Source: Candidatus Rifleibacteriota bacterium
GTDB lineage: Bacteria > Riflebacteria > Ozemobacteria > Ozemobacterales > Ozemobacteraceae
Direction of reading: 5' to 3'
Length of the DNA: 15,874 nucleotides
Assembly (NCBI GenBank): GCA_029564115.1
Contig: JAKQQP010000391.1
Coordinates: forward strand, 1-15,874
Part shown: piece by piece, positions 1 through 8,626 of the stretch
Numbering within the stretch: the stretch's first letter is position 1
Layout: every line of letters begins with the position of its first letter
Notes under the pieces: generated by a model
What the model was told of the DNA's origin: nothing
The model's input: only the letters and a program-made list of their open reading frames with translations
Databases searched by the model: none
Position numbers and translations under genes: made by a program

Positions 1-1
1 C

Positions 2-2770
2 ACCGAACCTTACATGGTCAGTTACCTGCTCGATAACACTCTGGGTTCCTGGTGGGCCGCCCGGCGCCTTACTGAAACCGATCTGGCCGAAGCAAAAAGC
101 GAAGACGAACTGCGGCGAAAAGCTGCTGTCGATGGCGTGCCTCTTGAATTTATACGTTTTATCAGAAACGGTGACGGGCCCTGGCAGCCAGCGGCCGGCA
201 ATTTTGAAAAATGGCCGGCACAGCCATGTCAGTTGAAAATCATTGATCCATGCTGCGGTTCAGGTCATTTTCTGGTTGCGGCATTCATGATGTTCGTGCC
301 AATGCGCATGCATATCGAGAGGTTATCAGCCCGTGAGGCCATCGATCGTGTGCTGGCCGAAAATATTCACGCCCTTGAACTCGACCAGCGGTGTGTTGAA
401 CTAGCCGCTTTTGCTCTGGCACTTTCGGCATGGAAATTTCCTGATGGCGGCGGTTACAGAGCTCTTCCCGAACTTCATATTGCCTGCTCAGGCATGTCAG
501 TTTCTGCTGCCAAAGATGAATGGAAAAAAGCAGGTCTTGGCAGAAAGGATCTGACTCTGGCTCTCGACTGGCTTCATGACAGTTTCAAAGACGCTCCGGT
601 GCTTGGGAGTCTGCTGAATCCCGCGAATACACCGGCAGCCAAAATTGTTAACTGGCTGGATTTATCAAAGGTAATGAACAGAGTTATGCAAGCCGGCGAC
701 ACTGACGATCAGCGCGAAGCAGGTGTAATCGCCAGCGGCCTGGCAAAAGCAGCGGCTTTACTTGCTTCTCATTACCACCTCGTCATTACCAACGTGCCTT
801 ATTTAGCCCGCGGCAAGCAGAATGATACCTTGCGCGAATTTTGTGAAAAGTATTATCCCGAAGCCAAAAGCGATCTTGCGACGGTTTTTCTGGAGCGTTG
901 TCTTGAAATGTGTGAAGGCGGAGGAACGGCAAGCATTGTTTTGCCTCAGAACTGGCTGCAACTGACGAGTTACAAAACGTTCAGAAAAAAACTTCTCACC
1001 AACGATACCTGGCACCTGGTTACCAGATTAGGTGAGGGTGGCTTCGATTCACCAGCCGCCGCCGGCGCCTTCGTGGCCATGGTAATTCTAAGCCGGAACA
1101 ATGACAATAATGCTCCTGGCCAGATCGACAACATCATGCGTGGTCTCGATGTTTCGGAAGCGGCAAATTCGACCGAAAAAGCCAGGCTGGTTGTCGAGGC
1201 TGAGATTCAAAGTATTGGTCAGGCCGAGCAACTGACCAACCCGGATTTTCGCATCGGTTTCACAAAAATTGATGTTTCCAGACTGCTTAATCTCTGGGCC
1301 AAGCCGAATGTCGGCTTTCAGAACGGTGATACGCCACGCTTCATAAGATGCTTCTGGGATTCATACGCAAAGAATGACGCATGGCGCTTTATCCAGATGC
1401 CACCCGGTAATACTGACTTTTATACGGGTAATACAAGCTGCGTCTCTACAGATTTTGAAAAGGGCAATATCGAAACGGGCGGCTGGCATGATCAGTCTTC
1501 AGATTCCTATGGCAGCAGAGGCGTTCTGGTAAGAAATATGCGCAATCTGTCTGCAACACTTTTTGATGGTGGTTGTTTCGACCAGAGCGGCACTGCAATT
1601 ACCTGCAGTGAAGAGTTGCTTCCGGCTCTCTGGGCTTTTGCTTCATCAGATGATTTTCAAAAGGTGGTAAGAAGCGTTGAAAAGAAAGTAAATGTAACCC
1701 CGGCCACCTTTGGCAAAATCCTCTTTGAATTGCAGCACTGGGAAAAAATGGCAGCTGAAAAATACCCTCATGGTCTGCCCGGGCCGTTTTCTGATGACCC
1801 GGCTCAGTGGCTGTTTCATGGGCACCCCTGTGGCTCGGTTATCTGGGATAAAACGAACAAAAGAACAGCTCGCGGCCCACTGCGCACTGACGCCACTGTT
1901 CTTCAGGTTGCCGTAGCCCGGTTGCTTGGTTATCGCTGGCCCGCCGAACTTGACAACAATATGGTATTAGCCGATGAACAGCGGGAATGGTTAAAACGCT
2001 GCGATGTTCTTTGTGAATTTGCTGATCAGGATGGCATAGTCTGCATATCACCAACGATGGGGGAACCTGCAGCAGCTGATCGCCTGCTCAATCTTCTTGC
2101 CGCTGCCTACGGCAAAGCCTGGTCGAATGACACGTTGGCCAGTTTGCTGACAGCGTCTGACCATGCAGGCCGGCCTCTGGAAACCTGGCTGCGTGACAAA
2201 TTTTTCACCCAGCATTGCGAAGTGTTTCAAGATCGGCCGTTCATCTGGCACATCTGGGATGGCCTGCGTGACGGCTTTTCGGCATTGATCAACTACCATA
2301 AACTCGACTACAAAACCCTCGAAACTTTGATCTACACCTATCTCGGCGACTGGGTCGCCCGCCAGAAGCAGGATATCGCCAACGGCATCGATGGCGCCGC
2401 CGAAAAACTCGCCGCCGCCGAAGCGCTCAAAAAGCGCCTCGAACTGATTCTCGAAGGCGAAGCCCCCTACGACATCTTCATACGCTGGAAACCTCTTAAC
2501 CAGCAACCCATCGGCTGGAACCCTGATCTAAACGACGGTGTGCGCCTGAATATCAGACCCTTCATGTCAGTGCCCGACATCGCCAAAAAAGGCGCCGGCA
2601 TCCTGCGCGACAAACCCAACATCAAATGGGAAAAAGACCGCGGCAAAGACGTCGCCTCAGCCCCCTGGTTCAACCTCGGCCCCCAATACAACGGCCAACC
2701 CGGCGACCGCATCAACGACCACCATCTCACCCTCAAAGAAAAGACAGCTAAAGGAAATACCAATGATTAA
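2..2770 (+). CDS. pglX: PglX, BREX adenine-specific DNA methyltransferase, 5' partial
   Basis: The reading frame is already open at base 2 (T-E-P-Y before the first ATG at 14), so the true start lies upstream; roughly 300 residues appear missing against the usual ~1,200. PglX is the N6-adenine methyltransferase that marks host DNA in BREX and is also needed for phage exclusion. Numbering from the ATG at 14, the S-adenosylmethionine motif is D78-P-C-C-G-S-G-H-F86 and the catalytic motif IV is N260-V-P-Y263, where NPPY would be usual. A TEPYMV...LLDNTLGSWW stretch at the very start and a C-terminal block (INIRPFM, KDRGKD, RINDHHLTLKEK) match the BREX PglX pattern I remember and separate it from generic Eco57I-like enzymes. 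The last ~400 bases are more GC-rich than the rest. The next gene starts inside its stop region with an 8-base overlap. The family is confident; the NVPY variant may be normal for its subclade. Confidence 0.93.
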   Translation, partial: TEPYMVSYLLDNTLGSWWAARRLTETDLAEAKSEDELRRKAAVDGVPLEFIRFIRNGDGPWQPAAGNFEKWPAQPCQLKIIDPCCGSGHFLVAAFMMFVPMRMHIERLSAREAIDRVLAENIHALELDQRCVELAAFALALSAWKFPDGGGYRALPELHIACSGMSVSAAKDEWKKAGLGRKDLTLALDWLHDSFKDAPVLGSLLNPANTPAAKIVNWLDLSKVMNRVMQAGDTDDQREAGVIASGLAKAAALLASHYHLVITNVPYLARGKQNDTLREFCEKYYPEAKSDLATVFLERCLEMCEGGGTASIVLPQNWLQLTSYKTFRKKLLTNDTWHLVTRLGEGGFDSPAAAGAFVAMVILSRNNDNNAPGQIDNIMRGLDVSEAANSTEKARLVVEAEIQSIGQAEQLTNPDFRIGFTKIDVSRLLNLWAKPNVGFQNGDTPRFIRCFWDSYAKNDAWRFIQMPPGNTDFYTGNTSCVSTDFEKGNIETGGWHDQSSDSYGSRGVLVRNMRNLSATLFDGGCFDQSGTAITCSEELLPALWAFASSDDFQKVVRSVEKKVNVTPATFGKILFELQHWEKMAAEKYPHGLPGPFSDDPAQWLFHGHPCGSVIWDKTNKRTARGPLRTDATVLQVAVARLLGYRWPAELDNNMVLADEQREWLKRCDVLCEFADQDGIVCISPTMGEPAAADRLLNLLAAAYGKAWSNDTLASLLTASDHAGRPLETWLRDKFFTQHCEVFQDRPFIWHIWDGLRDGFSALINYHKLDYKTLETLIYTYLGDWVARQKQDIANGIDGAAEKLAAAEALKKRLELILEGEAPYDIFIRWKPLNQQPIGWNPDLNDGVRLNIRPFMSVPDIAKKGAGILRDKPNIKWEKDRGKDVASAPWFNLGPQYNGQPGDRINDHHLTLKEKTAKGNTND

Positions 2771-4544
2771 GGACGCTTCAAACAAACCGATTTCAGAGCT
2801 TTTTGATGTTGATTCGAAAGCCATTTATTTTATCCCCAAATACCAGCGGGAATACACTTGGGCAAGGCCACAATGGGAGTCTCTTTTTGATGATTTGCAG
2901 GATAATGAAACGGGTTATTATCTTGGCTCGTTTATTTGCATCAGTCAGAGCAAAGATTCTTTAAAGCCGGAACTTGAAGTAATTGATGGACAACAGCGAT
3001 TGACTACCCTGTCATTGCTTTTTGCAGCTATTTATAAAGTGCTGAAAGGTTTCGATCATGAATTGACAGACGACCAGAGGGTTGACCTGGCCAATTTGAA
3101 AAGAAAACTCGTTTTAAAAAATACAAACGATGAATTAAGGGTTATTCCTCAAATTCAGAATAGCAACTTACAAGATTTTAAAGCTGTTTTATCAGACAGC
3201 GGAATAATTGGTTCATGTGAAATTCCTGCTTATGCAGGCAACAGGAAAATATTCAGGGCTTATAGGTATCTGCAGGAAAGAGTTGCTCAGTTGCCAACTG
3301 ATTGCGAGAGCCTCGCAAACATAATTTTAAAATTTTTGGAAAAAGTTTGCCAGGTCAACATGGTCAAAATCGAAGTGGGTTCGCATACCGATGCCTATAT
3401 TTTATTTGAATCATTGAATAATCGCGGGATGCCACTTACCGCAATCGACTTGATCAAGAATAAGCTATTGGCAAAAGTAGACAAAGAAAATCCAGGGAGT
3501 CTGAATAATTATTTTGCCGAATGGAACAAAATTCTTAGCTTTCTTGGAGACGACTATTCAGTGCAGGAAAGGTTTTTTCGCCAGTATTATAATGCATTCA
3601 AGGCAGAATTGAAGGATGCTTGTCAGGTTACTTTAGCCACCCGCTCAAATCTGATTCAAATTTATGAAAAATTAATCAATTATGATGCCTCTAATTTTTT
3701 GAAGAAACTTAATGACGCTGCTAAACATTACTCGTTGTTACTTTTGCGTGGCACAGAAGAGCTTAACAATGGCTACACGGAATCATTGAGAGATCTTGAT
3801 AGAATTCAGGGTTCCCCTTCGTATCTTCTTTTGCTTTACCTATTCTTGAGTAAAAGTAAGCTGGAAATTTCGGATACGGACATCAACAAGATAGTGAAAC
3901 TGCTAGTATGTTTCTTTGTAAGACGCAACCTTACTGACATGCCTGCTACCAGAGACATGACCAGGCTTTTCATGAATATTGTAGAATTAATCAACGACAA
4001 AAAGGGCGATGAGATTGTTTCCCTGGTCAGAGCACAGCTAGTAAAAGTTTCTGCTACCAGCGAATTTTTTGTAAATAAGCTGGAGAACAGTATTTATGAA
4101 GAAAATTCGTGGGTTACCAGATTTATTCTTTGCAAGATTGCTGAAGAGAGCATGACACGTGAAAATATTACCGACCTTTGGAAAACTGATGGCAAGCAAT
4201 TTATATGGACTATCGAGCATATCTTCCCGCAGGGAGAAAGAATTCCTGAATATTGGGTAAAAATGATGGCAGGTGGTGATGAAAAAAAGGCCAAACAGCT
4301 CCAGGAAACACACGTTCATAAACTTGGAAATCTTACTATAACAGCTTATAACCGAGAACTGGGCAATAAAAGCTTCATTGAAAAACGTGATAGAAAAGAT
4401 AAAAACGGTCTCAATGTGGGCTATAAAAATAATCTGAAGCTTAACGAAGACCTGGCGACATCAGATTGCTGGACTACAGAAAAAATAGATCGGCGGACAG
4501 ACAAACTTATAAAGATAGTCTCAGCCTTATTTGACTTCAATTAA
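2763..4544 (+). CDS. DUF262-DUF1524 protein, GmrSD/BrxU-like type IV restriction enzyme
   Basis: This 593-residue protein fuses the two halves of GmrSD-type enzymes, which cut phage DNA carrying modified (for example glucosylated hydroxymethyl) cytosine. The N-terminal DUF262 (ParB/Srx-like NTPase) part shows IPKYQREYTW (24-33), D75-G-Q-Q-R79 and LNNRGMPL (218-225). The C-terminal DUF1524 (HNH-like nuclease) part shows E485-H486-I-F-P-Q, then HKLGNLT (519-525) with N530 and LGN (533-535). AAGGA at 2751-2755 lies 7 bases before the ATG, and the start overlaps the pglX stop by 8 bases, implying translational coupling. As I recall, BrxU of the Escherichia fergusonii plasmid BREX island has this architecture and also sits directly after pglX. 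The gene is markedly AT-rich (15 G/C of 60 at 3661-3720), suggesting separate acquisition. The modification it recognises cannot be read from sequence. Confidence 0.9.
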   Translation: MIKDASNKPISELFDVDSKAIYFIPKYQREYTWARPQWESLFDDLQDNETGYYLGSFICISQSKDSLKPELEVIDGQQRLTTLSLLFAAIYKVLKGFDHELTDDQRVDLANLKRKLVLKNTNDELRVIPQIQNSNLQDFKAVLSDSGIIGSCEIPAYAGNRKIFRAYRYLQERVAQLPTDCESLANIILKFLEKVCQVNMVKIEVGSHTDAYILFESLNNRGMPLTAIDLIKNKLLAKVDKENPGSLNNYFAEWNKILSFLGDDYSVQERFFRQYYNAFKAELKDACQVTLATRSNLIQIYEKLINYDASNFLKKLNDAAKHYSLLLLRGTEELNNGYTESLRDLDRIQGSPSYLLLLYLFLSKSKLEISDTDINKIVKLLVCFFVRRNLTDMPATRDMTRLFMNIVELINDKKGDEIVSLVRAQLVKVSATSEFFVNKLENSIYEENSWVTRFILCKIAEESMTRENITDLWKTDGKQFIWTIEHIFPQGERIPEYWVKMMAGGDEKKAKQLQETHVHKLGNLTITAYNRELGNKSFIEKRDRKDKNGLNVGYKNNLKLNEDLATSDCWTTEKIDRRTDKLIKIVSALFDFN

Positions 4545-4573
4545 ATGACAATCTTCAGAACCTGCGCTAGAAT
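4545..4573 (+). promoter_or_regulatory. Candidate internal sigma70 promoter before the ATPase gene
   Basis: ATGACA (4545-4550) and TAGAAT (4568-4573) each match the -35 and -10 consensus at five of six positions, with an ideal 17-base spacer. It lies directly after the DUF262-DUF1524 stop codon, in the only sizeable gap (58 bases) between pglX and brxL. Transcription would begin near 4580, just ahead of the AAGGAG ribosome site at 4592-4597. It could drive the ATPase, DUF4276, pglZ and brxL genes independently of upstream BREX transcription. Prediction by eye only. Confidence 0.4.
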
Positions 4574-4602
4574 AGCCAGAATGATGGCTGCAAGGAGATA
4601 GC

Positions 4603-5676
4603 ATGAACCCAAATCAACTTTCAAAATTATCTATCCGCGGGTTCAAATCGATTCGAGAATGCGATCTCGAACTTGGCAACCTTAATGTGATCATTGGTGC
4701 CAATGGGGCCGGCAAATCGAATCTTATCAGCTTTTTTCGTCTGATTCAGCAGATGCTCGATCAGAAATTGCAGGTATTTTCCGCATGGATGGGCGGCCCC
4801 GATTCGATACTGCATTTTGGCAGAAAAGTTACCCCTGAACTGTCATTTGAGCTATGTTTTGGCGAAAACAGATATTCTGGCGTTCTAAGGGCGACTCAGG
4901 ATAACAGGCTGAACTTCTTCAATGAGAAACTGGCAATTCGCGATCGCTGGCAGGATGCTTCGGGTCACTTCGAAAGCCATTTTAACGTTCTGGCAAACAT
5001 CGACTCAGGTCTTTTCAAAGGTTTTAATGCCATGAAAAACTGGCGGGTCTACCATTTTCATGACACCGGCGAAACTTCCCCGGTCAAGCAATTGCACGGC
5101 CTTAACGTTAATGATTACCTGCGCCCCGATGGGAGCAATCTCGCAGCTTTTCTGTTCTTTTTGAGAGAAAGACACAATGAGCACTACCAGCGGATTGTCA
5201 AAACCATAAGACTGGTAGCGCCATTTTTTGAAGACTTTGCTCTGCGCCCGAACCCGACCAATGGAAATATGATTGAGCTTGAATGGCGGCACAAAGGTGA
5301 AGACGTTCCATGCAAAGCATTTATGCTTTCTGACGGCACTCTGCGCTTTATCTGCCTGACAACAGTTCTTTTGCAACCAGAATCAGTGCAGCCTGAGACT
5401 ATTTTCATCGACGAGCCGGAGTTGGGTCTACATCCTCTGGCCATCAGCACTTTTGCTGGTATGGTCCGCTCAGTCTCGACAAGCCGGCAGATAATAATCG
5501 CCACACAATCTTCAGATCTGATTAATGAATTTGCACCCGAAAACATAATAGTTGCTGACCGCCAGCAAAATTCGACAATCTTCCACCGCCTCGAAACTGA
5601 TAAGCTCACCGAATGGCTAAATGAGTATTCATTAGCAGAACTCTGGCACAAAAATCTTCTTGGCGGGAGGCCCTGA
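4603..5676 (+). CDS. AAA (AAA_21/AAA_15-type) ATPase, partner of the DUF4276 protein
   Basis: A 357-residue ABC/SMC-like ATPase of the RecF/OLD-related type. Visible motifs: RGFKSI (12-17), Walker A G32-A-N-G-A-G-K38-S39, an ABC-signature-like LSDG (242-245), Walker B IFIDEPELGLHP (267-278, D270/E271) and the switch segment IIIATQSSDL (297-306), with Gln302 where His is common. Such ATPases are found next to a nuclease-like partner in defence pairs (RloA/RloB, AbiL, PARIS AriA/AriB, OLD-type systems), where they are thought to sense phage and license the effector. AAGGAG at 4592-4597 supports this start, and the DUF4276 gene begins two bases after the stop. No nuclease domain is fused to it. 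The ATPase family is sure; the exact system name is not. Confidence 0.85.
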   Translation: MNPNQLSKLSIRGFKSIRECDLELGNLNVIIGANGAGKSNLISFFRLIQQMLDQKLQVFSAWMGGPDSILHFGRKVTPELSFELCFGENRYSGVLRATQDNRLNFFNEKLAIRDRWQDASGHFESHFNVLANIDSGLFKGFNAMKNWRVYHFHDTGETSPVKQLHGLNVNDYLRPDGSNLAAFLFFLRERHNEHYQRIVKTIRLVAPFFEDFALRPNPTNGNMIELEWRHKGEDVPCKAFMLSDGTLRFICLTTVLLQPESVQPETIFIDEPELGLHPLAISTFAGMVRSVSTSRQIIIATQSSDLINEFAPENIIVADRQQNSTIFHRLETDKLTEWLNEYSLAELWHKNLLGGRP

Positions 5677-5678
5677 AC

Positions 5679-6317
5679 ATGATGCGGGTGTTTGTATTCT
5701 GTGAAGGTCAGAGTGAAGAAAGCTTTGTTAAAAATGTTCTTTATCCGCATTTTCAGAGCAAAGCTATTTTTTTAACTCCCATTGTCTTATCAACAAGCAA
5801 ACATTTTCGTGGTGGGGTTTCGACCTACGGCAAAATTCATCAGCAAATAGAAAGAAAGTGCAAAGAAGATAACAGTGCCTGGGTGACCACAATGATTGAC
5901 TATTATGGATTACCCCATGATTGGCCAGGTTTGCTGGCAGACAAAAAACAGATTACTGATGTTGAAAAGGCTTTTGAAGACAGAATCGGGATGCGAAATT
6001 TCCTGGCAAACTTGATTTTACACGAGTTCGAGGGTCTGCTTTTCAGCAACCCGGAAGCTTTTAGCTCATGGTTCAAGGTTTCTGAGGTCAATGAGCTGAA
6101 GGCGGTTCGTTCAAAATTTTCAACACCCGAAGACATCAATGATAATCGCGAAACTGCGCCATCAAAAAGGCTAAAGAGCATCTGCAAAAATTATGACAAG
6201 ACATTCCATGGGTTCCAGTTGGCTCAGGAAATCGGTCTGGAGAAAATTCGCAGTGAATGCCTTCATTTTGACGGCTGGATAAAGCGTCTTGAAGCGCTGT
6301 CTGGAGAGAGAAAATAA
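5679..6317 (+). CDS. DUF4276 (RloB-like, Toprim-fold) protein
   Basis: A 212-residue protein with the DUF4276 pattern: a start strand VFVFCEGQSEE (acidic E9, E13), TTMIDYYGLPHDWPG (70-84, D74) and HEFEGLLFS (115-123). The early Glu followed by an Asp-bearing strand recalls the metal-binding motifs of Toprim nucleases, and DUF4276/RloB proteins are generally regarded as Toprim-like. With the upstream ATPase it would be the effector half of a two-gene defence module; nuclease activity is inference. Two adjacent ATGs occur (5679 and 5682); GGGAGG at 5665-5670 suits either. Its stop overlaps the pglZ start by one base (TAATG), so the pair is translationally tied into the BREX operon. Confidence 0.82.
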   Translation: MMRVFVFCEGQSEESFVKNVLYPHFQSKAIFLTPIVLSTSKHFRGGVSTYGKIHQQIERKCKEDNSAWVTTMIDYYGLPHDWPGLLADKKQITDVEKAFEDRIGMRNFLANLILHEFEGLLFSNPEAFSSWFKVSEVNELKAVRSKFSTPEDINDNRETAPSKRLKSICKNYDKTFHGFQLAQEIGLEKIRSECLHFDGWIKRLEALSGERK

Positions 6318-8626
6318 TGAAACTGGTTGACGAATTTATCAAAGCAGTGCGCTCAGCGGCGGTATTCAACAAGGAAGTTCAGGTTGCGCCCTCATGTATT
6401 CTCTGGCCTGACCGAGATCGGCAATGGGAAACAGCTATGCCGAGCCTGCAGGAAGAAATGCCGGAATTGCTGATTCTCGGGGATTACAAACCAGAAACCA
6501 GAACCGGGCCCGCTATCTGGCTGCGATGCCAGTTGCCCGCCACCGGTTCAGAGTCATCGCGGGTGCCGGTTCTTTATCTGCCGGGGGTCAGCCGTCAGGA
6601 TCTTCGCGCTGTCGAAGGCTGCCCGGATCATCTCAAACCACTTGCTGAGCTGCAGTTTCGCGGAGTTATCTGGTCACAGGTTAATGCAAAAGACTGGACA
6701 ATTCTTGCCTGGCTGAAAACTGACCAGGGCGGCCTGGGGCTCGATGTTTCTCAGGACAATGATACAAGGCGGGCCATGCATCTTGCTTTGAACCGTCTGC
6801 TGAACGAAGACATCGAACTGCTCAAGGGCAGACGACTCGAAAAAGACTATTTTAATACTCTGCTGACCGGCGGCGACCCGATAAGAGATCTGCTGCAATG
6901 GCTCGATCAGGGTGAGGTATTTCGTAGTGGTCGCTCTGAAAACGAGTGGCTGGCATTTGTCGAAGTATGTCGCTCACAATTGGCCTTTAACCCGCAGAAA
7001 GATGGCCTTCTGGCCGGAGCAACCCGTCTTGCAACCGCCGAAGGCCCATGGCGCACCGTCTGGGAGAGATATTGTGAAGCTGCCCGACGTTTCCCGGGTA
7101 TCCCGGCGCAGGTTCGCAAGTGCAAAATGCCGGCCGACGACCTTTTTTCGAACGAAGAAACGCATGGCAACTGGCCGCAATGGAACGAAACGCGGGAGAT
7201 TAAACTAAGAGAGGATCTTAAGTCTCTCAGCAAGATTCCTGCACATGAAGCCAGAAAAAAGATGCTGGAATTTGAACAGGAACACAGCCGGCGAAGAAAT
7301 CTGATCTGGGCGGAACTTAATGAAGCACCTCTGGCCAAATCGTTAAAACATCTGGCAATTCTGGCAGATGTAACCAGAACAAGCCTGGCAGCAGGTAATC
7401 CGGCTGATATGGCCGCATTATACCGAAATCATGGCTGGAAAGCCGACAGCGCCATGCTGCAGGCTCTCGCCGAGGTAGAAAAAACTGAAGACGTCGACGC
7501 CGTCTCGACAGCTGTCTGTTCTATTTATCAGCCCTGGCTCGAAGAAGCTTCAAGACACCTTCAGAAGGTGTGGGAACCCGGGCAGGTCTCATTTTCAGAG
7601 CCGGAGTCAGAAACAGGTCAATGCATAATCTTTGTTGACGGGCTTCGCTTTGACTGCGCCAGGCGGCTTGCAGAAATTCTTGAAAAGAAAGGCCTGACTG
7701 TAGAGACGAAAGAGCAATGGGCGGCTTTGCCAAGTGTAACCGGCACCGGCAAACCAGCTGTAGCGCCGATTAAAGGCAAAAACAATCTGGTTGCCGAAGA
7801 AGCAGATGGCTTTAACTTCGAAATTCTCTCTTCGAGCCAGTTCAATAAAGCAGTAGCGGCCAGTGGCTACGCGATTATTGACAAAAAAAGCCGGGTTGAA
7901 TCAACCGATTTGCAGAATATCTGGTGTGAGTGCGGCAATATCGACCATGAAGGCCATGATCGTGGTGCCAGGCTGGCAAGACAACTCGATACAATTTTCA
8001 ATGAAATTGCCGGCCGCATTATCGAATGTCTCGCGGCCGGTCATAAAAGTGTTCGGGTGGTAACCGACCATGGTTGGCTGCTACTGCCAGGTGGCCTGCC
8101 AAAAATAGAGCTCCCGCATGAACTTTCGGAGACTAAATGGGGACGTTGCGCTGCCATAAAAGAAGGGGCAGCGAATCAGGAGCGCCTTTTCCCCTGGCAC
8201 TGGAATCAAAATCGGCACTTTGCACTTGCCGACGGCATCAGCTGCTACAAAAAGGGCCTTGAATACTCGCATGGCGGCCTGAGTCTGCAGGAATGCCTGA
8301 CTCTTGAACTGAAAGTCATGGGTGGAGCCACTGCAACGGCGTTCAGCGACCTGGAAATTACCGATGTGAAATGGTCTGGTCTGCGATGCAAGGTTGCCGC
8401 GACCGGTAATTTTACCGAACTTAAGCTCGATATTCGTCTTAACGCCGGCGATCCGGAAAGCTCGGTTCTGCTGACCGTAAAGAAATTCAACGAAAATGGC
8501 ATGGCTTCTGTCGTTGTCGAAAATGAGGATCTCGTAGGGAAGGCTGCTGTGCTGACAATACTTGCAGCTGACGGTAATATGGTTTTGCAGCAATCAACAG
8601 TGATAGGCGGTGGACAAGATGATTGA
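6317..8626 (+). CDS. pglZ: PglZ, BREX alkaline-phosphatase superfamily protein
   Basis: A 769-residue PglZ, the hallmark protein of BREX and Pgl systems. The central metallo-phosphatase core shows IIFVDGLRFD (437-446, metal-type D441), a probable nucleophile region LPSVTGTGKPAV (471-482, T475 or T477), VVTDHGW (581-587, D584 and H585) and YSHGGLS (650-656, H652). The N-terminal segment, with SCILWPDRDRQWE, LGDYKPETRTGPAIWLR and GVIW, resembles the 'type B' BREX-1 PglZ I remember; subgroup membership would need a profile search. PglZ proteins are proposed to bind or process nucleic acid during exclusion, but the substrate is not firmly known. GGAGAG at 6303-6308 supports the ATG, which overlaps the preceding stop by one base. 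The gene overlaps brxL at its 3' end. Confidence 0.93.
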   Translation: MKLVDEFIKAVRSAAVFNKEVQVAPSCILWPDRDRQWETAMPSLQEEMPELLILGDYKPETRTGPAIWLRCQLPATGSESSRVPVLYLPGVSRQDLRAVEGCPDHLKPLAELQFRGVIWSQVNAKDWTILAWLKTDQGGLGLDVSQDNDTRRAMHLALNRLLNEDIELLKGRRLEKDYFNTLLTGGDPIRDLLQWLDQGEVFRSGRSENEWLAFVEVCRSQLAFNPQKDGLLAGATRLATAEGPWRTVWERYCEAARRFPGIPAQVRKCKMPADDLFSNEETHGNWPQWNETREIKLREDLKSLSKIPAHEARKKMLEFEQEHSRRRNLIWAELNEAPLAKSLKHLAILADVTRTSLAAGNPADMAALYRNHGWKADSAMLQALAEVEKTEDVDAVSTAVCSIYQPWLEEASRHLQKVWEPGQVSFSEPESETGQCIIFVDGLRFDCARRLAEILEKKGLTVETKEQWAALPSVTGTGKPAVAPIKGKNNLVAEEADGFNFEILSSSQFNKAVAASGYAIIDKKSRVESTDLQNIWCECGNIDHEGHDRGARLARQLDTIFNEIAGRIIECLAAGHKSVRVVTDHGWLLLPGGLPKIELPHELSETKWGRCAAIKEGAANQERLFPWHWNQNRHFALADGISCYKKGLEYSHGGLSLQECLTLELKVMGGATATAFSDLEITDVKWSGLRCKVAATGNFTELKLDIRLNAGDPESSVLLTVKKFNENGMASVVVENEDLVGKAAVLTILAADGNMVLQQSTVIGGGQDD
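8605..8613 (+). promoter_or_regulatory. Ribosome binding site that decides the brxL start
   Basis: AGGCGGTGG lies inside the end of pglZ, 5 bases before the ATG at 8619. A GTG at 8610 is in frame with brxL but lies within this purine-rich site and would have no proper spacing, so the ATG is preferred. Confidence 0.55.

Noticed and set aside
2048..2763. Two minus-strand open frames (152 and 98 codons) within pglX
   Set aside because: They lie opposite the conserved PglX C-terminal block in its GC-rich end; long antisense frames are expected there and no family features are seen.
8610..8618. GTG start for brxL at 8610
   Set aside because: It falls inside the purine-rich ribosome site that is correctly spaced for the ATG at 8619, and would leave no site upstream of itself.
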